The notes under the pieces are model-generated. The model was not told the DNA's origin and ran no database searches. It saw only the letters and a program-made list of their open reading frames with translations. This document shows positions 17,061-26,105 of a DNA stretch of 64,000 nucleotides, in pieces; the first letter of the stretch is position 1, and every line of letters starts with the position of its first letter. The stretch is taken from contig JACOUP010000008.1 in the NCBI GenBank assembly GCA_016177765.1, forward strand, positions 315,021 to 379,020, given 5' to 3'. This DNA is from Deltaproteobacteria bacterium (lineage in GTDB: Bacteria; UBA10199; JACPAL01; JACOUP01). The position numbers were made by a program, and so were the translations under genes.

Positions 17061-17652
17061 AGAACACCCCTTTGTCAGTCGCGGCGGGATCAAACTGGCG
17101 CATGCCCTCGATTACTTTAATCTGGATGTCACTGGCCTCGTTGCCCTCGACGTCGGGGCTTCCACCGGCGGTTTCACCGATTGTCTCCTCCAACGGGGGG
17201 CGAAAAAAGTCTATGCCCTCGATGTTGGCTACGGACAACTCGCCTGGAAACTCCGAACCGACTCCCGAGTGGTTGTTATTGAAAGGACCAACATCCGTTA
17301 TTGGGACAGACATCAAGTCACGGAATCGATTGATCTGGCGGTGATCGATGTCTCGTTTATCTCACTCACACTGGTGTTGCCGAAGGTGAAGGAAATACTA
17401 GCGAGTCATGGTTCGACACGCTCACCATGTCCGAGTATTGTGGCACTCATTAAACCAAACTTTGAAGTCGGCAAGGGTCAAGTCGGCAAAAAGGGGGTCG
17501 TCCGCGAACCTGAAAAACACCGGCAGGTGATTGAAAAAATCCGCGCCTTGGCCTCCACCCTCAACCTGAAAGCTTGCGGGGTCACCGAATCCCCACTCAC
17601 CGGCCCTGAGGGGAACAAAGAGTTTTGCCTGCTCTTGACCCCCCCTTCCTAA
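17023..17652 (+). CDS. tlyA: TlyA-family rRNA methyltransferase lacking the S4 domain
   Basis: TlyA 2'-O-methylates cytidines of 16S and/or 23S rRNA. The FtsJ-like domain is intact: [15 protein letters not shown], the SAM-binding [35 protein letters not shown] and [20 protein letters not shown]. The ~60-residue N-terminal S4 RNA-binding domain of normal TlyA is missing: upstream in this frame is only ispA coding sequence. The most plausible start is GTG at 17023, giving 209 residues; ATG 16981 is an alternative. A 23-bp palindromic insert (17407-17429) adds about eight residues before ALIKP. Confidence 0.82.
   Translation: MKSQVTLSKDATKEHPFVSRGGIKLAHALDYFNLDVTGLVALDVGASTGGFTDCLLQRGAKKVYALDVGYGQLAWKLRTDSRVVVIERTNIRYWDRHQVTESIDLAVIDVSFISLTLVLPKVKEILASHGSTRSPCPSIVALIKPNFEVGKGQVGKKGVVREPEKHRQVIEKIRALASTLNLKACGVTESPLTGPEGNKEFCLLLTPPS
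17407..17429. repeat. Small palindromic insert within tlyA
   Basis: The 23-base segment begins CATGGT and ends ACCATG, with GTTCGACACGCTCACC between. It encodes HGSTRSP in a loop where the family normally has a short Pro/Gly turn. Confidence 0.55.
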
Positions 17653-17664
17653 CAATGCTAAAAT
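17635..17664 (+). promoter_or_regulatory. Predicted promoter of the TPR/lipoprotein operon
   Basis: TTGACC (17635-17640) and TAAAAT (17659-17664) are 18 bases apart and lie over the end of tlyA. The expected start is near 17671, only a few bases before the ATG at 17675. Confidence 0.5.
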
Positions 17665-17674
17665 AGAGGAAGAA

Positions 17675-19270
17675 ATGCCACTCCTCACCTTTTTACTGGT
17701 CCTCGGGATGCTCCTCAGCCCTGTCCGGCTTTTAGCGAGCCCTCCCAACGAAGAAAAAACTACACTCTTTTACCTCCTCTATCAGATCTCTCTTAACGGC
17801 GGTTCGGCCAAAGAGGCCACCCGATACCTGGAAAAAGCTTTAGGCCAAAAACCGGGGGACAAAACCCTGCTCTTCCAGAAGGCCTCGCTACTGGGCGACA
17901 AGGGAGAGCTCAACAAGGCCAAAGAGATCGCCAAACAATTGGAGGCGGAAAACCCTCATGCCGTAGAGACCCTGCTCCTGCTGGGTAAAATCGCCTCGGC
18001 GGAAGGGGATCACCCCCTGGCGGCTCACTACTTCCAAAAAGCCACCAAGGAAAAACCGGATTCGGAGGAAACAGTCCTGCTCCTGACCCAGGAACTGGCC
18101 CTATTGAAAAATTTTGACCGGGCCCTCACGGTGCTGGAGGCCTACCATCGCAGGAATCCGGAGGAGACCAATGCCCTTTTCTTCAGGGCCTCCCTCTATT
18201 TTCATTTCATGAACCAGCCTTTCAAGGCGGTCGATACCTATCGCGAAATCCTGAAGATCGAGCCGGACAATACCAAGGCCCTCGCAGCCATTATCGACAT
18301 TGACCTCGCCAAAGGAAAAAAACGGGAGGCCCTGAAGGTCCTCCAAGAGGCGGTGCGGAAAAATCCTTCGGAGATTACACTCCGGCTCCGGCTGGCACTT
18401 CTCCAATATGAACTAAAATTTTACAAAGAGGCAATCAGTCACTTCCAATCCATCCTCAAAGATTATCCCAATTTCGACAAGATCACCTACTACCTTGGGG
18501 TCATCTATGAAAACAGGGGGATGATCCAAGAGGCCCTCGGTGAATTCGGCAAAATACCCGCTTCCGGCGATTTTTATAAGGAGGCCGGACTCCACCGGGC
18601 CTACCTCCATGTCCAGACCAAAAAGGAGGAGGAGGCGATGGAGATCCTGAGGGAGGCCCTGAAGAAAAGACCGGAGATCAGTGAATTCTACGAATATTTA
18701 TCAGAAATATACAGGGATCGTGGAGAAAACCTTGCCGCCATCAGGGTCTTGGAGGAAGGGATTGGTCGGGTAAAAGACAAATCACGCCTCCTTTACGCCC
18801 AGGGGATTCTCTACGACAAGACGGGGGAGTTTAAAAAATCAATCAAGGCGATGAGGCGGGTCTTGAAACTGTCCCCCGACAACGCCCATGCCCTGAATTT
18901 TATCGGGTACACCTATGCCGAAAAAGGGATCCACCTGGACGAGGCCGAGAAATTGGTGAAGAAAGCGCTGGAACTCAAGCCGGAAGACGGCTATATTACC
19001 GACAGCCTTGGGTGGGTTTACTTCCGAAAGGGGAAATTTGACGAGGCGTTTCTCTACATTGGGAAGGCTTACCAACTGATCCCGCAGGAACCGGCGATTG
19101 TCGAGCATCTGGGGGATCTGTACCTGAAAAAAAGCCGGAGAGAGATCGCCCTGCGTTATTTTGAAGAATCGCTGGGGCTTCTTTCAAAAAAGAAAGAGTT
19201 GGACCAGGATAAAAACAGGGATATAGAACGGCTCCGGGAAAAGATTGAAAAGATCAAGTCACAGCCTTAG
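17675..19270 (+). CDS. Exported TPR-repeat protein (about a dozen repeats)
   Basis: A 531-residue protein with a short signal sequence (LLTFLLVLGMLLSPVRLLAS) followed by tetratricopeptide repeats along almost the whole length (examples: AKEATRYLEKALGQKPGDKT, FKAVDTYREILKIEPDNTKA, EAEKLVKKALELKPEDGYI, DSLGWVYFRKGKFDEAFLY). The DSLGWVYF repeat is common in tetratricopeptide proteins next to LolB-like or DUF4292-like lipoproteins, which fits its neighbour. It is likely a periplasmic or membrane-anchored scaffold. GAGGAAG precedes the ATG. Its end overlaps the next lipoprotein gene by 26 bases. Confidence 0.85.
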   Translation: MPLLTFLLVLGMLLSPVRLLASPPNEEKTTLFYLLYQISLNGGSAKEATRYLEKALGQKPGDKTLLFQKASLLGDKGELNKAKEIAKQLEAENPHAVETLLLLGKIASAEGDHPLAAHYFQKATKEKPDSEETVLLLTQELALLKNFDRALTVLEAYHRRNPEETNALFFRASLYFHFMNQPFKAVDTYREILKIEPDNTKALAAIIDIDLAKGKKREALKVLQEAVRKNPSEITLRLRLALLQYELKFYKEAISHFQSILKDYPNFDKITYYLGVIYENRGMIQEALGEFGKIPASGDFYKEAGLHRAYLHVQTKKEEEAMEILREALKKRPEISEFYEYLSEIYRDRGENLAAIRVLEEGIGRVKDKSRLLYAQGILYDKTGEFKKSIKAMRRVLKLSPDNAHALNFIGYTYAEKGIHLDEAEKLVKKALELKPEDGYITDSLGWVYFRKGKFDEAFLYIGKAYQLIPQEPAIVEHLGDLYLKKSRREIALRYFEESLGLLSKKKELDQDKNRDIERLREKIEKIKSQP

Positions 19271-20036
19271 CACCCTCCTTGCCTTCCTGATCCTCTTTTT
19301 CGCCGTCGGCTGTGGTTCTCACCAAACCTCTCTTTCGGCCGTGAAAAGGCCCTCCCATCGCACCTCGCTCCAGGAGATCTTTAAGGAACAGAAGGCACAG
19401 CGGGAGATCAAGGGGCTTAAGGCCCTTCTCAAGGTCCGTTCAGGAGGGGGGTTTTTCAGCCCCTCCGCCGACAGGGTTATCCTCCTTTTGCTCCCGGCTT
19501 CATTCCGGATCGATACCACCAACGACTTTGGTTTATTGCTGAGTCAGGTTGTCTCTAACGGAATTCAGGCCACTCTCTTTTGGCCCCAGGAAAAAAAGTA
19601 CGTCCAGGGAACGGCCGAGGAGGGGCTTTTTGCAAAATACCTGGAACTCCCCCTCGACCCGGAGGTCATGGTCCCGCTCCTGGCCGGGGTACTCCCGTTG
19701 CACGACGAAACGGACTATCAAATCAACCTGATCAAAAATGGGAAGATCTTTCTTCTTGAGGAGGAGGGGCAAAGAATCCGAATCGATGCGGAGACCTTGA
19801 GGCCATTGCAGTTTCTCGCACTCGATAGTTCCCGTCTCCCCTCCCTGGAGATCCGGTTCCTGGAATGGACAACGGTTCATGACAGACCGGTTCCCCAGAA
19901 ATTGAAGATCATCTTCTGGAAATCGCACCGAAGTCTTATCGTTGAATTGGATGGCATCGAGCTGAACCCTCCGTTAAAACCAAAAATATTTCAAATCGAT
20001 CTCCCGGCTGATGCGGAACAAATCGACACTTTTTAG
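19245..20036 (+). CDS. Lipoprotein, LolB/DUF4292-like
   Basis: The 263-residue product starts at TTG with GGAAAAG close upstream and has a lipoprotein signal (LLAFLILFFAVGC, Cys at residue 23). The mature protein alternates beta-strands in a half-barrel pattern (GLKALLKVRSGGGFFSPSADRVILLLLPASFRIDT, IRFLEWTTVHDRPVPQKLKIIF), resembling LolB and DUF4292 proteins that handle lipids or lipoproteins. That assignment rests on pattern only. It overlaps both neighbours by 26 bases, so the three genes are one operon. Confidence 0.72.
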   Translation: MKRSSHSLSTLLAFLILFFAVGCGSHQTSLSAVKRPSHRTSLQEIFKEQKAQREIKGLKALLKVRSGGGFFSPSADRVILLLLPASFRIDTTNDFGLLLSQVVSNGIQATLFWPQEKKYVQGTAEEGLFAKYLELPLDPEVMVPLLAGVLPLHDETDYQINLIKNGKIFLLEEEGQRIRIDAETLRPLQFLALDSSRLPSLEIRFLEWTTVHDRPVPQKLKIIFWKSHRSLIVELDGIELNPPLKPKIFQIDLPADAEQIDTF

Positions 20037-21588
20037 CCTTTTTTTGATCCTGCTCACGGGCTGCCACTTTCAGGTCCCGAAAGACCCTTCCATCCTGATC
20101 TGGCACCTCGGTGCTGAACCGGATACCTTGAACCCGATCCTGGCTACCGATGCCTATGCCGGAACGATAGATAACTTCATCTATGAAACCTTGATTGAAA
20201 GAGATAATGCCACCCTCGCCTGGAGGCCAAAACTGGCAACCCGGTGGGAGATTTCACCCGATCACCGGCAGTTCACCTACACCTTAAGGGACGACGTCTT
20301 CTGGCATGACGGCACCCCTTTTACCACCGACGATATCCTTTATTCATTTGAAAAAATCATGGACCCGGCGGTCGACGACCCGCATCTCAAGGTGTATTAC
20401 AAGGATATTCTCAAGGTCGAAAAACTCTCTCCCGTTGTTGTCCGGTTTACCTACAGAGAACCGTACTTTCTGGCGCTGGAGTTTACCGGGACGATCCCGA
20501 TCATCCCCAAGCACCTTTACCAGGGAACCGACTTTAACAAGAATCCCCTGAACCGGACCCCGATCGGCACCGGCCCATTTCGCTTTCTCTCCTGGAAAAC
20601 CGGTGATCGGATCCGGATTGCCCGCAACGAGGGATATTGGCGAGAGAAGCCGGCCCTTCACGGCATCGACTTCGAAATTGTGGCCGAAGATACAGTCGCC
20701 CTTCAAGTGCTCAAAAAAGGAGGGCTTGATTTCGCCGGACTTCGTCCGATCCAGTGGGTGCGCCAGACAGGTTCCTCCCGTTTTAACAACCGGTTTGAGA
20801 AAAGATCGTATACCACTCCCGGTTATAGTTTCATCGGTTGGAACAATAAAAAACCCTTCTTTAAGGATAAAAGGGTCCGTCGCGCAATGACCTTTCTGAT
20901 CAATCGTCAACAGATATTGGAAAAACTCAATTTTGGCCTCGGCCGAGTGGTCACCGGCCCGGCGTATGTCGACTCTCTTGATTACAACCCTCAAATCGAA
21001 CCGATTCCGTATGACCCGGACAAGGCGAAGGAGTTGCTCGCCCAGGCTGGGTGGCGGGATACGGATCACGACGGGTGGTTGGATAAAAATGGGGTCCCTT
21101 TTCGTTTTGAGTTTCTCATCTCTTCAGGCCGCCGTTTCGCCGAACGGCTCGCGACTATTCTCAAGGAAGACTTTGCCGGGGTCGGGATCGACATGGAGAT
21201 TCGAAAACTGGAGTGGGCCCTCTTCATCAAAAACTTAGACGACCGAAAGTTTGATGCGGTCACCCTGGGTTGGGTCTTTGGTTTTGAGCAGGACCCGTAT
21301 CAGGTCTGGCATTCTTCCCAGGCGGTGAAAGGATCCAACTTCGTCGGTTTTGAAAACAGGGAGGCCGACACCCTGATCGAAATGGGGCGGCGGGAGTTCG
21401 ACCGACAAAAGCGGGCCAACCTCTACCGTCGTTTCCATCAGATCGTGGATGAGGAACAACCTTATACCTTTCTCTACGCCAGCCCTCACCTGCTCGCCCT
21501 CGACCGGCGGTTCGAGAATGTCCAGGTCTATCCCGCCGGTGTTGATCCTCTGGAATGGACGGTTCGGCCCGTCTTAGAGCTGGAATAA
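20011..21588 (+). CDS. Peptide ABC transporter substrate-binding lipoprotein (SBP family 5)
   Basis: The 525-residue protein begins with a lipobox (FLILLTGC, Cys ~18) and continues with the family 5 binding-protein signature: LGAEPDTLNPILATDAYAG, WEISPDHRQFTYTLRDDVFWHDGTPFTTDDILYSFE, NPLNRTPIGTGPFRFLSWK and the AYVDSLDYNP lobe. This family binds oligopeptides, dipeptides or nickel. It is most likely the receptor for the permeases and ATPases at 25095-28919, although three other genes and a break at 21589-21694 intervene. Length and all blocks are normal. Confidence 0.92.
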   Translation: MRNKSTLFSLFLILLTGCHFQVPKDPSILIWHLGAEPDTLNPILATDAYAGTIDNFIYETLIERDNATLAWRPKLATRWEISPDHRQFTYTLRDDVFWHDGTPFTTDDILYSFEKIMDPAVDDPHLKVYYKDILKVEKLSPVVVRFTYREPYFLALEFTGTIPIIPKHLYQGTDFNKNPLNRTPIGTGPFRFLSWKTGDRIRIARNEGYWREKPALHGIDFEIVAEDTVALQVLKKGGLDFAGLRPIQWVRQTGSSRFNNRFEKRSYTTPGYSFIGWNNKKPFFKDKRVRRAMTFLINRQQILEKLNFGLGRVVTGPAYVDSLDYNPQIEPIPYDPDKAKELLAQAGWRDTDHDGWLDKNGVPFRFEFLISSGRRFAERLATILKEDFAGVGIDMEIRKLEWALFIKNLDDRKFDAVTLGWVFGFEQDPYQVWHSSQAVKGSNFVGFENREADTLIEMGRREFDRQKRANLYRRFHQIVDEEQPYTFLYASPHLLALDRRFENVQVYPAGVDPLEWTVRPVLELE

Positions 21589-21606
21589 CACCTTCTTTGG
21601 AGCCTG

Positions 21607-21622
21607 CTTGGGTGAATCACCC
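21607..21622. repeat. Dispersed palindromic unit, intergenic copy
   Basis: CTTGGGTGAATCACCC lies in the gap after the binding-protein gene and matches the consensus of the coding copies elsewhere in the window. A wider GCTTG/CAAGC pairing surrounds it, so it could form a small hairpin. Confidence 0.6.
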
Positions 21623-21694
21623 TTTTCAAGCAACTCTTCCTAATTTTTTGCGATAATAACCCTGTTCCAACACTCACGAGTCATGGGAGAAAGA

Positions 21695-23182
21695 ATGGCT
21701 ACAGATATTCGCGCTAAGGACATCGACCCCAGCTTACAAATATTCCGGCGGATGGCTGAGCTCAATGAATCAAGAGCTTCCACCGCCCACTTCACCAAAA
21801 AAGATTACGACACCACTTTATCGGCACTCGGAGCGGATCACTACACTCCAGGAATTCCAAAATGGGAGGAGATTCAAAGCAGTCTTCTCGCAAAAGATAT
21901 AAGGGCTTCGCAAAACTTGGAAAGACGGTTCATTGCTGCAGCACTCTGCTTTGCTGATCGTATACAGGTCTACAGCTTCCTTCATATGGACGCTCCCTAT
22001 AAGGATCGTCTCGATCCTAATCTTGTCGATGCCATCTGTCGTGACACCCTTTTTGAGGAAACGGGAGCCGCCATTGACCAGGTCACAACGACCTACGAAA
22101 ACTTTGCGGTCTCCTCTGAGGAGACTAAAAAATTTCCTCGAGAAAGACTGACTAGCATGGCCTATCATGGGGCCCTTGGGTTAGGACCGCAGAATCGTTA
22201 CTTTCGAAATTGGGTTGAACTCACGGCGAGGAGTGGTTTTGATCAATCCAGTGGGCGTTTTCGTAATTCTCTGCATGCCAATGCTGCTGAATCTGACATC
22301 AGTCGTTTAAGTGAAGTGGTTAGAAGAGGCCTCCGAATGTCTCAATTTTCCTTTCCTGACGTTTATGAACGATTTATTCATAGCTCACACAAAGACTTTT
22401 TTATTCCTAATGAAACCTTTCCAGAAGGGACCCAGGATAATAATCCTGCCTGGAGTCTCATCTTTGCCGCCCAGTTTGAGGACAATCCCAATCGCCCCCT
22501 ACCTATCCAAGACCCCAGTAGTGGCCGTGCCGTCACTGTGGCAGCCATAGCGCAAGATTCCATAGCTAATTACATCGATGTTCGTGCCAAAGAAAACTTT
22601 GAAGCGGCGATTCATCTCTTGGACGCCTATTCTGTCTTGGCCTACCGATACCCAGAAATACACATTTATGGTTACAAGCTCACCGATCTCTGGGGAGAGG
22701 GAAAATCTTTTACATCACCCGATGGCTCGTCAATTCAGATTTCATTTCGGAACGACTTTGAAAAAATGCTCGATGTCGATGCTCACCTGAGAGAGGTGGG
22801 TACGAATCTTGAAACATTGGTCTCTGACTTTCATCGCGGGGATATGAATTCCATCCCCAAATTAAACATCTTGATAGCACGACTTGGTCATGCTGTGGAA
22901 CTGCTCTACCGAACAGACAGTTACATCCGATCCCACAGGACCCCCACCATGGAACGTCGTGGTGAAAGGGCCGTCCGTGTTCTTGCCTACCTCATCAAGA
23001 ATATTGTTTCTGCTGATCTCCGCAGAAGAGAGGTGGAGGAAATCTCCCGATTCACCGAGGCCGCTAAAACAACAGGAACCTACACACCGGAAGAACCTAC
23101 CTATTCCGACCTATTCGCACCGATGATGCATGCCCTTCACGGTCTCCGCGCTTATCAAGAAACCCATCAAGAAACACCCTAG
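21695..23182 (+). CDS. Hypothetical protein, no recognised family
   Basis: A 495-residue soluble protein with no signal peptide, membrane segment or familiar motif. It appears largely alpha-helical and charged (DSIANYIDVRAKENFEAAIH, RAVRVLAYLIKNIVSADLRR). The ATG at 21695 is preceded by GGGAGAAAG; an ATG at 21683 is less well placed. Its codons use more A/T at third positions than its lipoprotein neighbours, and it sits alone inside an otherwise envelope-related run, so it may be a recent arrival. A GATAAT box at ~21652 could serve as a -10. Function unknown. Confidence 0.75.
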   Translation: MATDIRAKDIDPSLQIFRRMAELNESRASTAHFTKKDYDTTLSALGADHYTPGIPKWEEIQSSLLAKDIRASQNLERRFIAAALCFADRIQVYSFLHMDAPYKDRLDPNLVDAICRDTLFEETGAAIDQVTTTYENFAVSSEETKKFPRERLTSMAYHGALGLGPQNRYFRNWVELTARSGFDQSSGRFRNSLHANAAESDISRLSEVVRRGLRMSQFSFPDVYERFIHSSHKDFFIPNETFPEGTQDNNPAWSLIFAAQFEDNPNRPLPIQDPSSGRAVTVAAIAQDSIANYIDVRAKENFEAAIHLLDAYSVLAYRYPEIHIYGYKLTDLWGEGKSFTSPDGSSIQISFRNDFEKMLDVDAHLREVGTNLETLVSDFHRGDMNSIPKLNILIARLGHAVELLYRTDSYIRSHRTPTMERRGERAVRVLAYLIKNIVSADLRRREVEEISRFTEAAKTTGTYTPEEPTYSDLFAPMMHALHGLRAYQETHQETP

Positions 23183-23229
23183 ACAAAGATAAAAAGAGTC
23201 GCTAGTTTCCCCACCACCAAGGAGGTCTT

Positions 23230-23823
23230 ATGAAACGACTGATTATTGGTTTTTGTTTGGTCACTTTTCCCTTTTTGACCGCCTGTGGCCGACAGTATGC
23301 CAAGGGGGCCTATATCCCGGCCAATACGGTGATCTTAAGGAGCGACAAATTTGTGGAGGCGGATCTCCAGCAGATCGCCGAAAAGCTGACTGAGTCACTC
23401 CTGGCTGATGAACGAATCGCCGCCTCTGCCGCTTCCCCAACGGTCATGATGAGCCTGATCACCAATTCCACCGACGAGCATATCGATATGAAATCGCTCT
23501 CGGACAAAATCCGAACCGCCCTTTTCAAATCGAAAAAGATAAAATTCGTCAATGAGAGCCTTCGCCCTGCGGTGAAAGAAGAGGTCGAATACCAGTCCGG
23601 TGATTTTATCGACCAGAAAACCGCCAAAAAGAGGGGGCGTCAGGTTGGCGCCGATTACCTGATCTCCGGCAATATCTCGGCGATCAAACAACCGGTCGGG
23701 CGCCAGGAGATCGTCTATTACAAGGCGACCCTGGAAATGACCGACCTGGCCACCAATATCATTGCCTGGACCGATGAGGTCGAGATCAAGAAGAAGTTCC
23801 GCAAAAAATTCACCGGATTTTAA
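23230..23823 (+). CDS. LpoB-like penicillin-binding protein activator lipoprotein
   Basis: The 197-residue product follows AAGGAGG and has a lipobox (FPFLTAC, Cys at ~19). The mature part carries the LpoB-like fold: FVEADLQQIAEKLTESLL, then MKSLSDKIRTALFKSKKIKFV, and GADYLISGNISAI with KATLEMTDLATNIIAWTDE. LpoB proteins reach through the periplasm to activate class A PBPs. Similar proteins are often encoded beside a COG3014-like lipoprotein, exactly as here (zero-base gap). Role in peptidoglycan synthesis is inferred from the family. Confidence 0.82.
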   Translation: MKRLIIGFCLVTFPFLTACGRQYAKGAYIPANTVILRSDKFVEADLQQIAEKLTESLLADERIAASAASPTVMMSLITNSTDEHIDMKSLSDKIRTALFKSKKIKFVNESLRPAVKEEVEYQSGDFIDQKTAKKRGRQVGADYLISGNISAIKQPVGRQEIVYYKATLEMTDLATNIIAWTDEVEIKKKFRKKFTGF

Positions 23824-25080
23824 TTGCGGCTCGCGGTAACCCTACTCCTTGCTTTGTCCATGACTGCCTGTGGAGGCGGGTATGTCCATCAATCGCGAGG
23901 CGCCCGCCACTCCTTCCAGAGGGGGGATCCTGAGAAGGCCCTGAAGTGGTACCAGCAACAGAAACCACCCCACCGGGATCGTCTTCTCTACCTGATGGAT
24001 CAGGCTGTCATCCTCCACACCGCCGGTCGCTACCAGGAAAGTTTAAAAACCTTCGAGGAGGCGATCCGACTCTCGGAGGCGATGAACAGCCCGCAGGTAC
24101 TGGCGAAAACCGCCTCGCTTGTCACCAATGACAACCTGATCCCCTATAAAGGAGAGGATTTTGAACGATTGCTGATGCACCTCTTCCAAGTCCTCAACTA
24201 CCTCGGGTTAGGTGAGCCGGATGAGGCGTTGGTGGAAGTCCGTCGGGTCCACACAAAATTTTCAGACTTCTTTAAGGATAATTCCAAGAGTTATTTAAGG
24301 AACGCCTTTGCCACCTACCTTTCAGGATTGGTTTGGGAGGCCAATGGCAAACTCAATGATGCCTACATCGATTACAAAACCACCCAAAAGATAGTCCCCT
24401 CATTCCCTTCCCTCCCCCAGGATCTCCTGAAGGGGGCCACGCTGTTTGGATTCCTGAATGAAAAGGCCCGATGGCAAAAATTGTTCAGACAGGATTACCG
24501 GCCCCTCCCTCCGGATCAGGGAGAGGTCATCCTTCTGATAGAAGAAGGGGTCGTGCCTGAAAAGGAATCGACCGAAGAAGAGATAAATCTTCAGGTTCTT
24601 CCATTGCCGAGATACCCGAAGGATTTGAAAAACCCCGTGCTGGTTTCTGTCTTCAGGGGTGCTTCACCCAAGGGTGCTTCACCCAAGGGTGTGTCACCCA
24701 CAGATAAAACAGAACTGGCCCAAACAACCCCCCTCTACCGGGTCGATGAAGCGGCGAAGAAAACCTTAGCCGATCAAAAGGGGGGGATGATCGCGCGCGG
24801 TCTTGCCAGACTGGCCGTCAAAGAAGGGGCCGCCGTCGCCGTTGGGACAAAGGTGGATCGGGACCTTGGAATTTTTTTGGGTGTTCTTGTTCTGGCGACC
24901 AACCGTGCCGATCTTCGTTCCTGGCTCACACTTCCCCGCTCTTTTCAGGTGGCGCGTTTCGCCCTTCCCGAAGGGACCTACGACCTCAAACTCTCCTGGC
25001 CCGGCGGCTCCAAATCCATTCCCACAATGGCCGTGAAGGCCCGCAAAAAAACCTTTGTGATCCAGAGGATCTTTGATTAG
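23824..25080 (+). CDS. TPR-containing lipoprotein (COG3014-like)
   Basis: The 418-residue protein starts at TTG directly after the LpoB-like stop. It has a lipobox (LALSMTAC, Cys ~17), TPR-like helices in residues 30-200 (DPEKALKWYQQQ, ESLKTFEEAIRLSEAM), and a conserved C-terminal part with RGLARLAVKEGAAVAVG and DLRSWLTLPRSFQVARF, typical of COG3014 proteins found beside LpoB. A GASPKGASPKGVSP stretch (~residues 279-293) comes from three copies of a palindromic 15-bp unit and looks inserted. It is probably an envelope scaffold. Confidence 0.8.
   Translation: MRLAVTLLLALSMTACGGGYVHQSRGARHSFQRGDPEKALKWYQQQKPPHRDRLLYLMDQAVILHTAGRYQESLKTFEEAIRLSEAMNSPQVLAKTASLVTNDNLIPYKGEDFERLLMHLFQVLNYLGLGEPDEALVEVRRVHTKFSDFFKDNSKSYLRNAFATYLSGLVWEANGKLNDAYIDYKTTQKIVPSFPSLPQDLLKGATLFGFLNEKARWQKLFRQDYRPLPPDQGEVILLIEEGVVPEKESTEEEINLQVLPLPRYPKDLKNPVLVSVFRGASPKGASPKGVSPTDKTELAQTTPLYRVDEAAKKTLADQKGGMIARGLARLAVKEGAAVAVGTKVDRDLGIFLGVLVLATNRADLRSWLTLPRSFQVARFALPEGTYDLKLSWPGGSKSIPTMAVKARKKTFVIQRIFD
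24658..24702. repeat. Three tandem 15-bp palindromic units in a lipoprotein gene
   Basis: Two identical GGTGCTTCACCCAAG units are followed by GGTGTGTCACCCACA. Each carries GGTG-NNN-CACC and encodes Gly-X-Ser-Pro-Lys/Thr in frame. Confidence 0.85.
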
Positions 25081-25094
25081 ATTGTCAGTTCAAC

Positions 25095-26105
25095 GTGCTG
25101 GCCTACCTCCTAAAACGTTTTTTTCTGATCGTCCCGACGTTTTTGGGGATTACCTTCGTTACCTTTCTGATCATCCAGCTTGCGCCGGGAAATCCGGTCT
25201 CCCTCAAGATCCAACAACTCGGCGGTGAGGGGATCAAGAGCGAAACGGTCTCCCGGGAGGTCATCGAACAGACAAAAAAACTCTACGGTCTCGATAAACC
25301 ATTTTCGGTCCAGTACCTCCAATGGCTCAAAAGGATTGTCACATTCGACTTTGGGGAATCGTATAAAGACCATCGCCCTGTCCTGAAAAAGATTGGCGAG
25401 GCGTTGCCGATCACACTTTTGCTGAATCTTATTTCGATCTTTCTCATTTATACGATCTCCATCCCCTTGGGGGTCTTCTCCGCCGTCCGGCCGGACAGCC
25501 GAACCGACAAGATCATCACACTCTTCCTCTTTATCCTTTATTCTCTTCCCTCCTTCTGGATCGCGATGATCCTGATCATGTTTGTCGGCGGTGGAGAATA
25601 CCTCGACCTCTTCCCGGTGGTTGGTCTCTTTTCACGAGGGATCGAACAACTCTCCTGGTGGGGGAAGATCGGCAACGCCTCCTGGCACCTCGTCCTCCCG
25701 GTGATAACGCTCACGCTGGGAGGGTTTGCCTTCATGACCCGTTTCTCAAGGGCCCAACTCCTGGAGGTGATCCGCCAGGATTACATCCGGACCGCACGCG
25801 CCAAGGGGGTTCCCGAAAGGTGGGTTGTCTGGAAACATGCGGTACGGAACGCCCTAATCCCGATGATCACCCTGATGGGGACACTCCTGCCCGGTCTCAT
25901 TGGCGGCAGTGTCATCGTGGAACAGATTTTTACCATCCCCGGCATGGGGAAATTGGGGTTTGAGGCGGTCCTCTCGCGCGACTACCCCACCGTCATGGCG
26001 ATCGCCGCCATCGAGGCGCTTCTCACACTTTTGAGCATCCTGATCTCCGACCTGCTCTACGTGATGGTCGATCCCCGCATCAGTTTTGAAAGAAGGCAGT
26101 CATGA
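25095..26105 (+). CDS. dppB: Peptide ABC transporter permease, DppB/OppB type
   Basis: The 336-residue membrane protein has the N-terminal block LAYLLKRFFLIVPTFLGITFVTFLIIQLAPGNP common to DppB/OppB, six predicted membrane segments, and the EAA loop (YIRTARAKGVPERWVVWKHA) that docks the ATPase. The start is GTG. It lies 14 bases after the COG3014-like lipoprotein and overlaps the next permease by four bases. Substrate (di- or oligopeptide) cannot be told from sequence. Confidence 0.92.
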   Translation: MLAYLLKRFFLIVPTFLGITFVTFLIIQLAPGNPVSLKIQQLGGEGIKSETVSREVIEQTKKLYGLDKPFSVQYLQWLKRIVTFDFGESYKDHRPVLKKIGEALPITLLLNLISIFLIYTISIPLGVFSAVRPDSRTDKIITLFLFILYSLPSFWIAMILIMFVGGGEYLDLFPVVGLFSRGIEQLSWWGKIGNASWHLVLPVITLTLGGFAFMTRFSRAQLLEVIRQDYIRTARAKGVPERWVVWKHAVRNALIPMITLMGTLLPGLIGGSVIVEQIFTIPGMGKLGFEAVLSRDYPTVMAIAAIEALLTLLSILISDLLYVMVDPRISFERRQS

